Part shown: positions 49,323-59,929 of the stretch, piece after piece
Layout of the letters: every line of letters begins with the position of its first letter
Numbering within the stretch: the first letter of the stretch is position 1
From: Lumbricus terrestris
Taxonomy: Eukaryota; Annelida; Clitellata; Crassiclitellata; Lumbricidae
Direction of reading: 5' to 3'
NCBI GenBank assembly: GCA_949752735.1
Contig: OX457042.1
Coordinates: 61,107,468-61,171,467, forward strand
Length of the DNA: 64,000 bases
Position numbers and translations under genes: made by a program
Notes under the pieces: model-generated
Database searches by the model: none
Seen by the model: the letters and a program-made list of their open reading frames with translations, nothing else
What the model was told of the DNA's origin: nothing

Positions 49323-50609
49323 ATGAAGTCTGATATTCTAAACTTTACCGAACAAACATTGATCGATGATGGAATCGAGCGCTATGAATGGCATGAGTAT
49401 GAACCGATATCGGGAGCGAATCTAAACACCGCTGGGGAGATTAGAATAAACATCGAACTTCAAGATAATTTCAACCATCCAGCGGAATCTTATCTATTAT
49501 TCGAGGGCAGATTGTTGAAGGCGGACAACACCGTGTACGCTAATGCCGATGCTGTAGCCCTTACAAACAATGGATTCATGCATCTGTTCAGTCAGATTTC
49601 GTATTCCCTATCAAACCAAGAAATTGAATCATTATTTCACCCAGGTCAAGCAACTACGATGCTAGGTTTACTCAAATACCCAAATGATTTTCAACTGGCT
49701 CAAGGTTTGAATCAGCTGTGGTACAAGGACAGTGCCGCGGCAGCCTCTATCGCTAATAATATAGGTTTCAGCGTTCGACAGTCGTATCTAATTCAAAAAC
49801 CGGATGTCAAAGGCACGTTTAGTTTCATCGTTCCATTGAGGCATATTTTTGGATTTTGTGACGATTACAACAAGGTTGTTTATGGTTTTAAACAAACGCT
49901 AACTCTTGTTCGTAAAGCTGACGACGACGCAATTTTTCGAGACGCTGCTGCGGCTGCTGGAAAAGTTAAGGTAGACAAAATCTCATGGTTTATGCCGCAC
50001 GTTAAGCCAGCTGATATGGAGAAGTTCGAACTGATGAAAACGATCGAATCGAAGGCTTCGCTGCCAGTTGGGTACAGAGCACGCCAATGCGATACTATAA
50101 CCGTTGACCGCGCGTCTACTTTTAACTGGAGACTTAGCGTCAAGTCATCACCTGAGAAACCTAGGTACATAATTATAGGTTTTCAAACGGATCGTGACGG
50201 TAATCAAACTATGAATCCTTCCGTTTTCGATCATTGTAATCTGAAGAACATGTACGTGATGATGAATTCGGACCGATACCCACAAGTCGACTATAACCTA
50301 TCATTCCCGAATCAACAGTTCTCGCGAGCGTACCGAGAAGCGTCCACGTTTAGTGAAAAATTCTATGGAATGGACGAACTGATAACGCAAAGTAATATCA
50401 CTCCAGCAGACTTCAAAGATCTGTTCCCAATTATGGTGTTTGATGTGAGCAAGCAATCAGAGCGTCTGAAACCATCAGTAGTCGATATCGTGATCAAAGC
50501 TACTTTTAATGATGTGGTACCAGCTCGAACGCAAGCTTATGCATTGGTGATTTGTGACAAGTTACTCAAATTTCAGTCGGATGGTGGGAAAATGAGCGTG
50601 GTGTATTAA
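49323..50609 (+). CDS. Major capsid protein (double jelly-roll, hexon-like)
   Basis: 428 codons, intact; the largest rightward gene and the most conserved-looking. Hallmarks of the animal Polinton capsid family include GEIRINIELQDNFNHPAESY (about 38-57), LTNNGFMHLFSQISYSLSNQ (about 81-100), a GFCDDYNKVVYG turn (about 178-189) and FYGMDELITQSNITPADF near residue 348. The ending is KLLKFQSDGGKMSVVY. Capsomers would be trimers of two jelly rolls each. The protein has no signal peptide or membrane segment, as expected for an internal capsid subunit. I have not been able to test the fold and rely on size, position and recalled family. It starts at ACAATAAAATG, 21 bp after the pVI-like gene. Confidence 0.8.
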   Translation: MKSDILNFTEQTLIDDGIERYEWHEYEPISGANLNTAGEIRINIELQDNFNHPAESYLLFEGRLLKADNTVYANADAVALTNNGFMHLFSQISYSLSNQEIESLFHPGQATTMLGLLKYPNDFQLAQGLNQLWYKDSAAAASIANNIGFSVRQSYLIQKPDVKGTFSFIVPLRHIFGFCDDYNKVVYGFKQTLTLVRKADDDAIFRDAAAAAGKVKVDKISWFMPHVKPADMEKFELMKTIESKASLPVGYRARQCDTITVDRASTFNWRLSVKSSPEKPRYIIIGFQTDRDGNQTMNPSVFDHCNLKNMYVMMNSDRYPQVDYNLSFPNQQFSRAYREASTFSEKFYGMDELITQSNITPADFKDLFPIMVFDVSKQSERLKPSVVDIVIKATFNDVVPARTQAYALVICDKLLKFQSDGGKMSVVY

Positions 50610-50630
50610 AAAATATCTTGTACTATAAAA

Positions 50631-51035
50631 ATGAAATTGACAGAATTGAAAACGCTGGTGAAAGAGCATGGGATCAAAAGATGGACTCATCTCAACAAGC
50701 CTGAACTTATCGATCTATTGTTCGAGAAGGGTGTACTTTCGCGTGATATCGCTGAAAAAGAGAAACAACGGTGAGAAACGAAGGTGCCTAGCACGGATCC
50801 AAAATATGAGAGATTGAAATATATCAGAAACCAACCGAGACGAGTAGATATATTAGACCGTGAAACGGGTGAAGTAAGCTCGTATTCATCGCTTTACAAA
50901 GCAGGTAAAGCACACAGGCAAGAAGCGCGAACAATCTTAGCGTTCGATGGTCGAGTGTGGAGAAATAGATACGAAATTACAGTCCATGAGCGAAAGGAGG
51001 GTGACGATTTTGTAACGGATTTGGTAGAAATTTAA
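50631..51035 (+). pseudogene. SAP-type small protein, interrupted by an in-frame TGA
   Basis: The first 47 codons carry a SAP/Rho-N-like helix pair (LTELKTLVKEHGIKRWTHLN, then KPELIDLLFEKG), usually DNA binding. TGA at 50772-50774 ends the frame, yet the same frame continues open for 87 more codons. These include RRVDILDRETGEVSSYSSLY, then KAGKAH and FDGRVWRNRYEITV, similar to NUMOD-like DNA-recognition modules found with homing endonucleases. The TGA is one transition away from CGA. It is thus most likely one gene with a fresh nonsense change; a separate short protein is less likely. ATG context ACTATAAAAATG. It is the last rightward gene, converging on the fibre genes. Confidence 0.65.
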
Positions 51036-51061
51036 ATTCAAAACTAAATGTGGTTTCGAAT

Positions 51062-51805
51062 TTAAGGTCGTAAGTACGCGGCTGAAAATTCATGGGCCAT
51101 AATGTTTGAGTCAACGTCTGACAAAACAGCTATCTCGAGGTATTCGGTATTAGTTAATCGAACTAGGCAAGTACCCGATGTATTATTATTCGCTCCAGCC
51201 GTACCTCCGCCACCAAAGTCACCTCCACCACCGGGCATCTTCATGTATATCCTCCCCGTTTTCATCAAGGAAACATTACCGTAAGTTCTAGCACTATTAG
51301 CGTGAAATTCCACAAACACCGTAACTATATAACATCCGGCTTTCTTAGGAAAGAAACGTTTCGAATTGATGAAACAATTATCCGGATCGAATCTTTCTCT
51401 TGGAAAATTTACATGCGTCGCAGTGTTAGCGGGGATAGCCTGAACAGCGTGGGAGTAGGCACTAAACGCCGGGCCAAAGAATTGGTCAGCAGACACTATC
51501 GAAGCAATTTGTTCGTCGACATATTTTTTATTAGTCAAATGATTATCGTTGGAAGGAATGTCATCGTGATTCGTGATCAAATCATAGGCTTGTGCTAAAC
51601 TTAGAGCCTCATCCATTCCTTGATCTGGAGTATTCGTTATAGGAAGGCCCTTAATGCAGTTGCCATTCATATTTAGAACTCCAGTAGCCGGGTTTGCTCC
51701 ATCTACCCTTAGAAAAGTATTGTTGACTTGGGATAATGTGATACCCCCTGCTATTACTCGTGGCGCTGATCCACCATCCATTCGTCCAAATATATCAACA
51801 GGCAT
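51062..51805 (-). CDS. Fibre-like protein with C1q/TNF-type head
   Basis: 247 codons, intact. The N-terminal 90 residues look like a phage or adenovirus-type shaft: NNTFLRVDGANPATGVLNMN, IKGLPITN and later HLTNKKYVDEQI, the linker familiar from tail fibres. The C-terminal 135 residues (FSAYSHAVQAIPANTATHVN, FFPKKAGCYIVTVFVEFH, a GGGGDFGGGG loop and TNTEYLEIAVLSD) have the pattern of a C1q/TNF-like jelly-roll trimer head. The protein probably projects from the penton and binds host cells. Start MPVDIFGRMDGG in the context ATATAAAATG. The next upstream gene (51835-52621) is its paralogue. Confidence 0.75.
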   Translation of the reverse strand: MPVDIFGRMDGGSAPRVIAGGITLSQVNNTFLRVDGANPATGVLNMNGNCIKGLPITNTPDQGMDEALSLAQAYDLITNHDDIPSNDNHLTNKKYVDEQIASIVSADQFFGPAFSAYSHAVQAIPANTATHVNFPRERFDPDNCFINSKRFFPKKAGCYIVTVFVEFHANSARTYGNVSLMKTGRIYMKMPGGGGDFGGGGTAGANNNTSGTCLVRLTNTEYLEIAVLSDVDSNIMAHEFSAAYLRP

Positions 51806-51834
51806 TTTATATAATTAAGATTTTTTCCCAGTCG

Positions 51835-52621
51835 CTATTGTCGATGGAATGCGAGGGAAAAGTCCTTAGCTACTATACCTACAGCGGTGGTTGAAAAAAC
51901 GCCTATCTCGAGGTAATCTTGTGCGGTTAGATTAACTATGGTACTACCTGTTGCATTGATAGTTGAACCTGACGCACCCTCTCCGCCCGCAATTTGCATA
52001 TGCACCCCTCCATTTTTATACAGGTAGACGAAACCCGAAGTAGCAGCACCGAATAAACGAAATTCTATGTATGTATATTCGTTTTATTCAATAAACAACA
52101 GACAGAACGCTGTAGGTTTACATTTGCATGTGCGTAGAAACGATATAACAACCGGCTTTACGGGGCTCGAACTTAGTCCGTCCTATGCGACCATAGACCT
52201 CTCTTTCGAATCTTATTATATCGAAAAAAACTTTTGTGTAAGTTTCGGCGCTTATGGCTTGCGTAGCTGAAGTGTACATGATAATCATGGGTCCGATTGC
52301 TTTCGTGTTGACATATTTTTCAGCCGTTGTATCAACGTATTTCTTATTAGTCAAATGATTATTGTTCGTCGGCGAATTATCGTGATTCGTTATTAAATCT
52401 ATAGCCTGTCCTCGACTTAGTGCCTCGTCTTTTCCCACACCTGAAGTATTCGTTGTAGGTAGACCTTTTATCACGCGGCCATTCATATCTAGATCTCCAG
52501 TAACAGGGTTTGCTCCATCTGCTCTTAGAAAAGTACTGTTTGCCTGAGTTAATGTGACGCCGCCTGATATTACTCGCTGCGCTGATTCGCTATCCGTTTG
52601 TCCAAATATGTTTACAGGCAT
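51835..52621 (-). pseudogene. Second fibre-like protein, frameshifted
   Basis: The start is placed at 52621 (MPVNIFGQTDSESAQRVIS) by homology to the paralogue and because it follows TAATAAA; the frame is open further upstream without support. Shaft motifs NSTFLRADGANPVTGDLDMN and HLTNKKYVD are shared with the first fibre, and the head begins (PRKAGCYIVSTHMQM) but the frame ends at 52118. The rest of the head is readable in another frame down to a TAG at 51835 (GFVYLYKNGGVHMQIAGG, then DYLEIGVFSTT). A few bases around 52060-52117 are therefore changed. The head as encoded would be truncated before the last strands. Confidence 0.7.
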
Positions 52622-52649
52622 TTTATTACGCGATAATATTAATACAAAA

Positions 52650-53084
52650 TCAATACAAACTATTGATAACATTTTGAAATTTACAACCATCAGTCATCGT
52701 CTTTTTCAAAACGTACAAACATAGATGACCGCAAAACACTTCGTTATCTGGTTGAATACGTTCACTATTGTAGTAGACGGGGCTATGTAAATACTTGACG
52801 AGTTCTGTGGGTGGTGGTAGGCCGTAACTATCGAAATATATTTTATAGTTGCCGTTCTTTAAAAAAAGGACCCAGTGTGTTCCAGACCCAGTAGAATCGT
52901 CTAAGTTCAATATCCCACATTCGTTTCGCCTAGGTTTCTTTGGCAGTTCATCTCGTAAGAAGACGCCACGGAAGTTTGGGATATTTAGTTTTTTCGCCGC
53001 ATCGATCAACTGGATGTTGGATAGAGGGATATTAGGTAGTAGGATGCCTTCAACGCTGATATCTTTGTATGTCTCAAAACTCAT
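52650..53084 (-). CDS. Adenain-type cysteine protease (capsid maturation)
   Basis: 144 codons, intact. It cleaves capsid precursors in adenoviruses and relatives (family C5, Ulp1-like fold). The catalytic His70 is in GTHWVLF, the acidic residue Asp85 in KIYFDSYG, an oxyanion Gln111 in RIQPDNEV and the nucleophile Cys118 in FCGHLCLYVLKK. The Gln-Cys distance of seven residues equals that of adenain (Q115-C122). The length is a little below that of adenovirus protease. ATG follows TGTAAA. It lies between HNH protein and fibre genes on the leftward strand. Confidence 0.88.
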   Translation of the reverse strand: MSFETYKDISVEGILLPNIPLSNIQLIDAAKKLNIPNFRGVFLRDELPKKPRRNECGILNLDDSTGSGTHWVLFLKNGNYKIYFDSYGLPPPTELVKYLHSPVYYNSERIQPDNEVFCGHLCLYVLKKTMTDGCKFQNVINSLY

Positions 53085-53105
53085 TTTACATTTCGCCTAA
53101 ATGTT

Positions 53106-53693
53106 TTATAAAAAATACGCTTTTTCCCTCTGCTCTATTTTGTTCGCTTTTTGCATATTTGTTTCCAATAGCACCGGGCGTATATTCAACCAATTCATAG
53201 CTTTAAAAAGTTCTTTTTCATCGAACGATGATATTATTGGCAAAACAAAATCGAGATGCCAAACCGAACCGCAATTGTCCATGCTCATACCCTCTTCAAA
53301 CTGATATTCAATCCATTTCGTAAATGTTTTAAGACCGATACCGATTTTACTTTCGATACATATTGGGATTTCCATTTTTCGAGCTTCCACGCGGGTGAGA
53401 TAATATTTATGCCTACAATCTTTGCATTCATTAGCATGTCCATCTTTCTGAAATCGATTTTTAACGTATTCCGATAGGCCTATGTTCTTCTCTATTTTGC
53501 ACCGGCTGCACACTTTTCTATCCTTTGTTTCTCTGTTCTCTAGCATTGCATATTTATGTGCACGTTCCTTTGCTTTGGTATTATGACACGTTTTGCAGCT
53601 CGAATAACTTCCGTTCCTTTTTGATTTATCTTTATGAAATTCGTCCAAACTTTTTTCAATTTTGCATTTGGAACACACTTTTGAGTCCGCCAT
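53106..53693 (-). CDS. HNH-type endonuclease with two zinc ribbons
   Basis: 195 codons, intact. Two repeats start the protein: VCSKCKIEKSLDEFHKDKS with a CKTCHN partner, and VCSRCKIEKNIGLSEYVKN with a CKDCRHKYY partner; each is a zinc-binding module with KYY/KAKE helix typical of phage and giant-virus HNH proteins. The C-terminal part has WHLDFVLPI...LFKAMNWLNIRPVLLETNMQ KANK-type residues, matching the HNH pattern H-x-D-H-x-x-P...N-x-x-P...N-x-x-K. The second His of the H-x-D-H start is Phe here, so activity is uncertain. Possible roles are genome processing or recombination. It starts in CCCAATATAAAATG, the same context as the polymerase. Confidence 0.7.
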   Translation of the reverse strand: MADSKVCSKCKIEKSLDEFHKDKSKRNGSYSSCKTCHNTKAKERAHKYAMLENRETKDRKVCSRCKIEKNIGLSEYVKNRFQKDGHANECKDCRHKYYLTRVEARKMEIPICIESKIGIGLKTFTKWIEYQFEEGMSMDNCGSVWHLDFVLPIISSFDEKELFKAMNWLNIRPVLLETNMQKANKIEQREKAYFL

Positions 53694-56534
53694 TTTATAT
53701 TGGGATATTTTTTTCTTTATATAGTTTAGTTTTCAACAAATAGTGGCCGTAAGCCAACGTGCTTATACCATCATTCATTATCACTCGTTTGTCATCGTCA
53801 GCTGAAAGCGCCACCTTGTTTACCTCTTCTGTGTAAATTTCATGAAGATGCGAACGAATCACGTTCATTTTTCTCGACTGTTCTTTCCTCGTAAACAGAC
53901 ATTCTTTGTAATCTTCATGAGTAATCGATTTTTTAACAACATTCTTTTTCACACCCTTACATTTTTTGTGATCTTTCCCCGCCATTTTGTAAGAGTATAA
54001 CTTCGACCTCAAACCCACGAATTCTTCAATCTGTTTACCTGAAGCTTCATCCTTAAACAAACCTATTACTTTCTTATTCACTCCAGTTTCAATACCGGAT
54101 GGATGATCTTTTGGATAATCGCTAGTGTCGAACATGCTTCGAACATCGGGAGCTATATCGGCAAAGAAATCTTCGGTTTTAATTTCATAGGCTAGCGAAT
54201 CCGTATCGGTGAATAATAGTTTAGCTCTATCACCGTACTTGGTCTTGATGTAATTGTAGTGAAAAGAATACATGAGCGTTTTACTCAAGTCTAGGATGCA
54301 CATTCCTAGATATATCGGCTTGTTATAGAGCAACGAAGTCTTTTTCATGTGAATGGCAATTAGGTTTTGATCAAAATAGTCCGACTGTCGTAACTCATTT
54401 TAGCCGATAGTTTTATAGCTTGCTTCTCGCTTGAAACCAGCTTAATATCTACGCGGGACTCTATATTTTCACAAGTCTTGCCAAACACGCTATTGTTCAT
54501 AAGTTTGAAAAAGTCTTTCTCGAAATCGTTTATGGCTTTGGTCCTCAGGTTAGTATTTAGGTCGATATATTTTTTCAACCAGGTGCTTTCTTCAAATTTA
54601 ATTCCTCGATGAATTTTGGTAATCTTCAAACCTAGGTTTTCATACTGCTTCAAATTTTCATAATGGGTTATGTACTTTACTTTGTCATTCAGGTTTGGAA
54701 TGAGTTTAGGAACCGTTGAAGATTCAGGCGTAATATTCTCAGGGGCAAGAGGGTAGTCGTTGTGAAGATCGTGTAAATCTTTCGAATATTCCAAGTCCAC
54801 CTCCAATATACACGGTATCGATCTCCAGTCGTTTAGCTCATCATCACTCATCCACTCGAACCCGTGAGTTGGTAGTTTCTTACACATTGCCCATCCATAC
54901 AAATTGTTAGCGTCCAAATAGGTTATAAATGATGAAGGTTTGCTATCGTCAAACGTTTGCATGAACTTATTGTTTGCCTGTCCAAAACGATGTGAAATTG
55001 TGCTAACACCACCTCTTATCCCATGCTTAACCATTAGTATCATATCGTAGTCGCTTAATAATTCTAACTTTACTCCAGTCAACTTTAATGAGGCGTCCCA
55101 TGCTAGTCCAGGAGAAGTATAATACCAGGCGGGATCCAGGTTGTAGTTCTTCATACAAACGTCTCTAAAATTCTCAAAGACATCAGCTAGTAAGAGAACA
55201 TCGCTCACGTTATATAAATCATGATATTCTCTGAATGTTTTGAAACCAAATTCTTTCCATACTACCTGTGCGTGGTTGTAGTCTTCGTCACTGATGCCTG
55301 AGTCGTTTAGTTTCGAATAGAATGCTGACTTTGGCGGTAGTTCTGTTTCGTTTAATTGATCGATGGAGCGAACGTAGTCGTAAGGGTACACCCCTTTTCT
55401 CAGCAAGAGATCGAGCTGATTGCCGGAATAGTACTTGCTTATATTTTTACACTGGTCTTTGCTTAGGTTCTTCGATAAGGCGTCGAGGCTCGCTGGCATG
55501 AATCTAAAACTATCGATGAAACGTAATTCACGCTTGACCTCTTTCTCTTTCCCTTCTTTGTTAATAAACTTATCGACTACAACATCTCTGCTAAATGAGA
55601 TATACTTTTCTTCATTGCAGGGGATGCATTTAATCTGTTCATTATCACCACCTCGTAATTTCTTCACGAATAGATGGCTATCGTAGCCGGTTAGATTATG
55701 GAATACTACTGGGAAAAACTTGGGGACTCTATACTTTAGATTACAAATCTTATGAGCTGCGCCTCTGAATTCCCCAGTAAGATGACAATGATCTCTTACT
55801 CGTATGTCATTATCATCATCACCATCAGAGAACTCACCCCCGCAGATATGACAGTTAGTAGCTTCATCGAAACATTTCTGCTCGGTTTTACCGAATATCA
55901 TTTTCTTTGGAAATTTAAATCGATTATAAATATCTTTTACATTCTCTACAAGACTGTCAATAAATATCTGCGCTACATCATCGTCTTCGCTCTTCGCTGT
56001 GAACGTTACAGGAGCTTGCGAATATAGGTCATCATCGAAACATTTTATGTGGTAACAAAACGAGCTAGGAGTATGTTTCTGGTATTTATTGGTGTAAGAC
56101 GTGCTGGGATCGGGTTGGCATGTATCGATCGGTTTAATGAAGGATTCAAAATCCGCATAGATAATAAAAGGTACTCTCATTTTCCTATAATAATTTTTAA
56201 AGCTCAACATAGTTCCTGAGCCTGGGAGTTCTATTCGTTGGGCGTCATGTTGCGAACAGTACTCGATGTGTTTGTTAAGCGAGTCTATCGATCTGTAACC
56301 GATTAAACATCTTCTACAATAGTGCATCGAATTTACAGATTTTTCTGTTCGTGCTGCCATCAATCTATTAAAGTTCTTGATCCAACAGTAATGCTTCTTT
56401 TCACCGTCGGAAATAAGCAGTAGATCTACGCAGGTATCGCTTTCATACTTCGATATAAATAATGGGTATACGCTCTTTCCAAAGCCGAATACGCTAACGC
56501 TAATGTTATTACGGCGCTCAAACTTATTTATAAT

Positions 56535-58866
56535 TGTAATTGTAATTGTAATTGAGTATTTATATAGCGCCGCTCACAGATTCAGTAGCGCTCCCGACCC
56601 TAGTTAGCACTGTCGCTGACGAATAGTATGGTCTTCAGGCGTTTCCTAAACAGAGGGAGAGAAAGACTGAGAAGCTCAAGGCGTAGTTTGTGTGGAAGAT
56701 GGTTCCAGCATGAGGGGCCAACATAGGCAAAGCTTCTGGATTGGGCAGTAGCACCACGCATGCGAGGAACAACAAGGAGGTCATTAGCTGCTGAACGAAG
56801 GGCAGAGCGACCAGGGAGAGAGGAGACATGGATGCAGAAAGCACGGAGGTAGGAGGGAGCTACCCCAAGAAGAGAATTGCGCATAAGAGTCAGAATCTTA
56901 AACTCTATGCGTTGCGATACAGGAAGCCAATGTAGAGTGTCCCGAATAAAGACAGAAATGTGAGAAAACTTGGGAAGACCAGCAATTAGGCGAGCAGCAG
57001 CATTTAGAATTGACTGAAGTTTCGAGAGATTGAGTGAAGAAAGACCGGCGTATGCGGAGTTCCCAAAGTCAACCCTAGAGCAGATCAAGGCGTGAACAAG
57101 CGTCTTAATAGCTTGCAGCGAAAGTGAATGACGGATGCTACGCAGCTGGCGTAGGTGATAAAGACATGTTCGTGAAACACGGTTAACATGGTCCGAGAAA
57201 GAGAGAGCTGGGTCAAGAGTGAAGCCCAAATCACGAACAGTAGAAGAGAAATGGATATCCGGGAACAAGGTGCAGAGGAGCTTCATGTCAATCTTAGCAA
57301 GCTGAGCTCTGCCACCAAGCCAGATGTATTGGGTTTTATCTGAATTCAAGCGGAGACGGTTAGAGGACATCCACTGGTCTAGTGCTGAGGTGGCATCAAG
57401 AATAGTGGCGACAAGTGAGGCAGCTGCACTGGACGGGCCATGAACAAATGCCTGCGTGTCATCAGCGTATTGATGAGCTGAGGAACCCTTAAGAGAGAGT
57501 ATAGCTGATAGATCAGCAGTGTAGAGAATGTAAAGAAGCGGCGCCAGGACCGAGCCTTGAGGCAAGCCGTAAGGGACAAAGGACCAGGCAGAGCGTGTAG
57601 ACCCAAAGATCACAGATAACGAGCGGTCTGAGAGGAAAGAGCTGAACCAAAGAAGGGCAGAGTCTCGTATGTTGAAGGATTTAGAGAGACGCTCAAGGAG
57701 TATGGCGTGATCCACAGTGTCGAACGCAGCGCTAACGTCAAACAGAGCAAGCAAGGTGATGTGGCTTTGGTCTATTGCTGCAAAGACGTCAGCAAGTAAG
57801 CGGGTGATAAGGGATTCAGTGGAATGGTGTTTCCTAAAACCAGATTGAAGCGAGGGCATTAGAGAGTTGGTTTCAAGATAGTCCACAAGCTGAAGGGAAA
57901 TACACTTTTCCAGAAGTTTGGAAAGAAAGGAGAGATTAGAAATGGGTCGATAGCTGGAAGGGGTGCTAGGATCTAGACCCTGGCGCTTGAGAGAAGGAAA
58001 AACCACAGCTCTTTTGTGCTGGGTTGGAACATGACCCTGGGCCAATGAAGAATTGCATAATATCAGCAAAAAAGGCAATAACTCGTTGATAAACTCTTTA
58101 ACTATAAATGGCGGAAGAATATCCAGCTCGCAGGACTTCGACGTGGAACCTTCGACGAGGCGTCTGAGGGCGTCAGATTGGAGCGGCTGCCATTCGTTGA
58201 GAGTAGCAGATGAAGTTGAAGGAGGGAAAGACGGAGGTGGAGAACCCTCCGTTGAGCGACGAGTAGCGGCGATCTTCTCGGTCATGAAGTCCAGGTAGTT
58301 GTCGGCCGTGAAGTCCGGCTGCGAAGGAGATCGCGGAGCAGCGGAGCGGCCGAGGATCCCACTCAAGGCCGACCACAGCCGGCGCGGGCTTTGTCCGTCT
58401 CGAACGATCAGCTCCTCCCAGTATAGCGTTTCCCTGGCACGAAACTCGCTGTGCATCCTCCGAAGGCGATGGATCCAGGTGAGGCGATCGGCCGGGTCGC
58501 GAGAGCGGCGGTATCGACGCTCCAGGCGTCTAACGTCCCGACGCAGAGCACGACAGTGAGCATCGAACCAGGGTACTAGCGGTCGATGGCGGATCCGGTG
58601 AGAACGGATCGGGAGGAGAGAGTCGATGAGAGGAAGAAGCGTCGCATCGTAGAGGGCGAAGAGCTCCTCGGTGGAATCCCCCGCCCGTGAAGACAGGTCA
58701 ACGCAGAGAGGGCTGTTGAGTAATCCAGTACGGAAAGCGTCCCGGTTTAGATTTCTCCATCCACGGGAGTGACGAAGGGCGTATGTAGGTTGAACGGAGA
58801 GGTATGGCACACTGTAGAGGAGAAGACCATGGTCAGAGATGGAAGGAGGCTCAACTCTGATGTCAG
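56535..58866 (-). mobile_element. 5'-truncated CR1/L2-type LINE inserted in the polymerase gene
   Basis: The 3' end is GGCGCTATATAAATACTC followed by four CAATTA-type units. ATAAT occurs at both borders (56530-56534 and 58867-58871), the likely target-site duplication. The upstream polymerase reading ends at DANI and resumes with NKFERRNN once the LINE and one ATAAT copy are ignored. The 5' end lies in the endonuclease domain, the usual result of incomplete reverse transcription. Confidence 0.9.
56600..58862 (-). CDS. LINE endonuclease end and reverse transcriptase, open throughout
   Basis: About 754 codons without a stop, starting inside the endonuclease (SDHGLLLYSVPYL). Reverse transcriptase motifs in order: SSYRPISNLSFLSKLLEK; SAAFDTVDHAILLERL (motif A); YGLPQGSVLAPLLY; and catalytic YADD (DNA 57458-57469). 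The C-terminal portion (LHWLPVSQRIEFKILTL, FRKRLKTILF) is the CR1/L2 type. The full openness shows that the insertion is recent. The codons 58863-58888 and the ATG used there belong to the polymerase, not the LINE. It is not expected to be mobile because the 5' end and half the endonuclease are missing. Confidence 0.92.
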
Positions 58867-59929
58867 ATAATATTAGCATCAGCAGCAACTGGGAACACGA
58901 TACCGCTCCAATCGAGTTTCTTAGATTGTTCTACCAGATCTTTAGTGATTCTTTCAGGGTGGTCATTAGCTGGGTTCAACGCCCTTGTAATACACCATTT
59001 GAAACATTCTTCGTCTTCGTTTTTCATATTAATAATGGCCTTTTTATTGGTTAAATACTCGGGAAGCTGAATATAAGAACTACCTTTCAATGGCTTGTAT
59101 ACCACTGTATCGATATCCAACTTCAAAACGGCCTTGAATCGCCAATTGCTACCCCGCATCTGATAACTCGCCATGCTCTCCTTAATTTTATCCACTGCGT
59201 TGGTATATATTTTCTTCACATCGGTTGCTTCTAAAATAATATCAGTCTTTGATTTGAAATTAGGCTCAGCCGTTGCTATTTCACCGGATTTTATGTCTAC
59301 TTTCTCCATTACGCACATGAGATTGAGTTGAACTTTTACCCCTCGATTTTTCGCTAACAGCCTAACTACCTGCGATCTTACAGCCTTGAGAAAAGATGCA
59401 ACATCGATCCTGTTGTTGCCCTCGATCGTGTATCTTTTTGTAAACCCTTTGATAGCCGTCGCAGTCTCTCGAAGTTTGAACCTATGAATGGGTGGTTTTA
59501 TTTGAGGTGGTAACTGACTAATCTCACTAGTCAACCAATCCGAAAAAGTAGCTTTATTTTTCCCCACAAATTTCCAAGTAGTAGACAAGAATGCCGTAAG
59601 TTTCTCTTTTCCAAATCTTGAGTATCCTCTTTGACCTCTCTTTTTTGCAATTTCTCGCAATTCTCGTACCGTGCCTCTCTGTTTCGTAATTTCTCGCAAT
59701 TCTCGTACCGTGCGGGGAGTACGCGTTGGAGCCTTGATGTCTGGTGCCCGAGCGCCTAGTAGATCTCCCTGCGTTATGAGTGCGATGAGTTCCGTTTTTG
59801 GTAGTTTTGAGTATCCTTTTTGTCCTCTTTGTTTAGGAATTTGTTGCAATTGTTTAACAGTTTTCGTTGTGTAGTCCATTTTATATTGGGATTTCTTGTC
59901 TTTAAGTCGAGTTGTATATTCCATTTTTT

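Larger units (their letters stand above)
53695..59924 (-). pseudogene. Protein-primed DNA polymerase B, split by a LINE and frameshifted
   Basis: Replicates the element from its ends. N-terminal part 59924-58867: two SAP-like motifs (VKQLQQIPKQRGQKGYSKL; VRELREIAKKRGQRGYSRF). After the LINE the gene resumes at 56529 (SVFGFGKSVYP). In the ORF starting at 56363 are exonuclease motifs YADFES (residues 69-74), NLTGYD (223-228) and YNVSD (384-388); a Cys/His HNH-like insert at 171-208 (CHICGG...DHCHLTGEFRG); motif A LDANNLYG (483-490); and motif B KLMNNSVFGK (620-629). A one-base shift near 54400 moves motif C, FTDTDSLA, and the rest to the ORF 54348-53695. Without the LINE the protein would be about 1,280 residues, normal for the family. 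The second ATG (59879), in CCCAATATAAAATG, is the likelier start. Two lesions make it non-functional here. Confidence 0.9.

Noticed and set aside
42418..51035. Bacterial or phage operon contamination
   Set aside because: Despite tight gene packing there are no Shine-Dalgarno sites. The element has Polinton ends and target duplication in animal repeats and carries a LINE with animal-type motifs.
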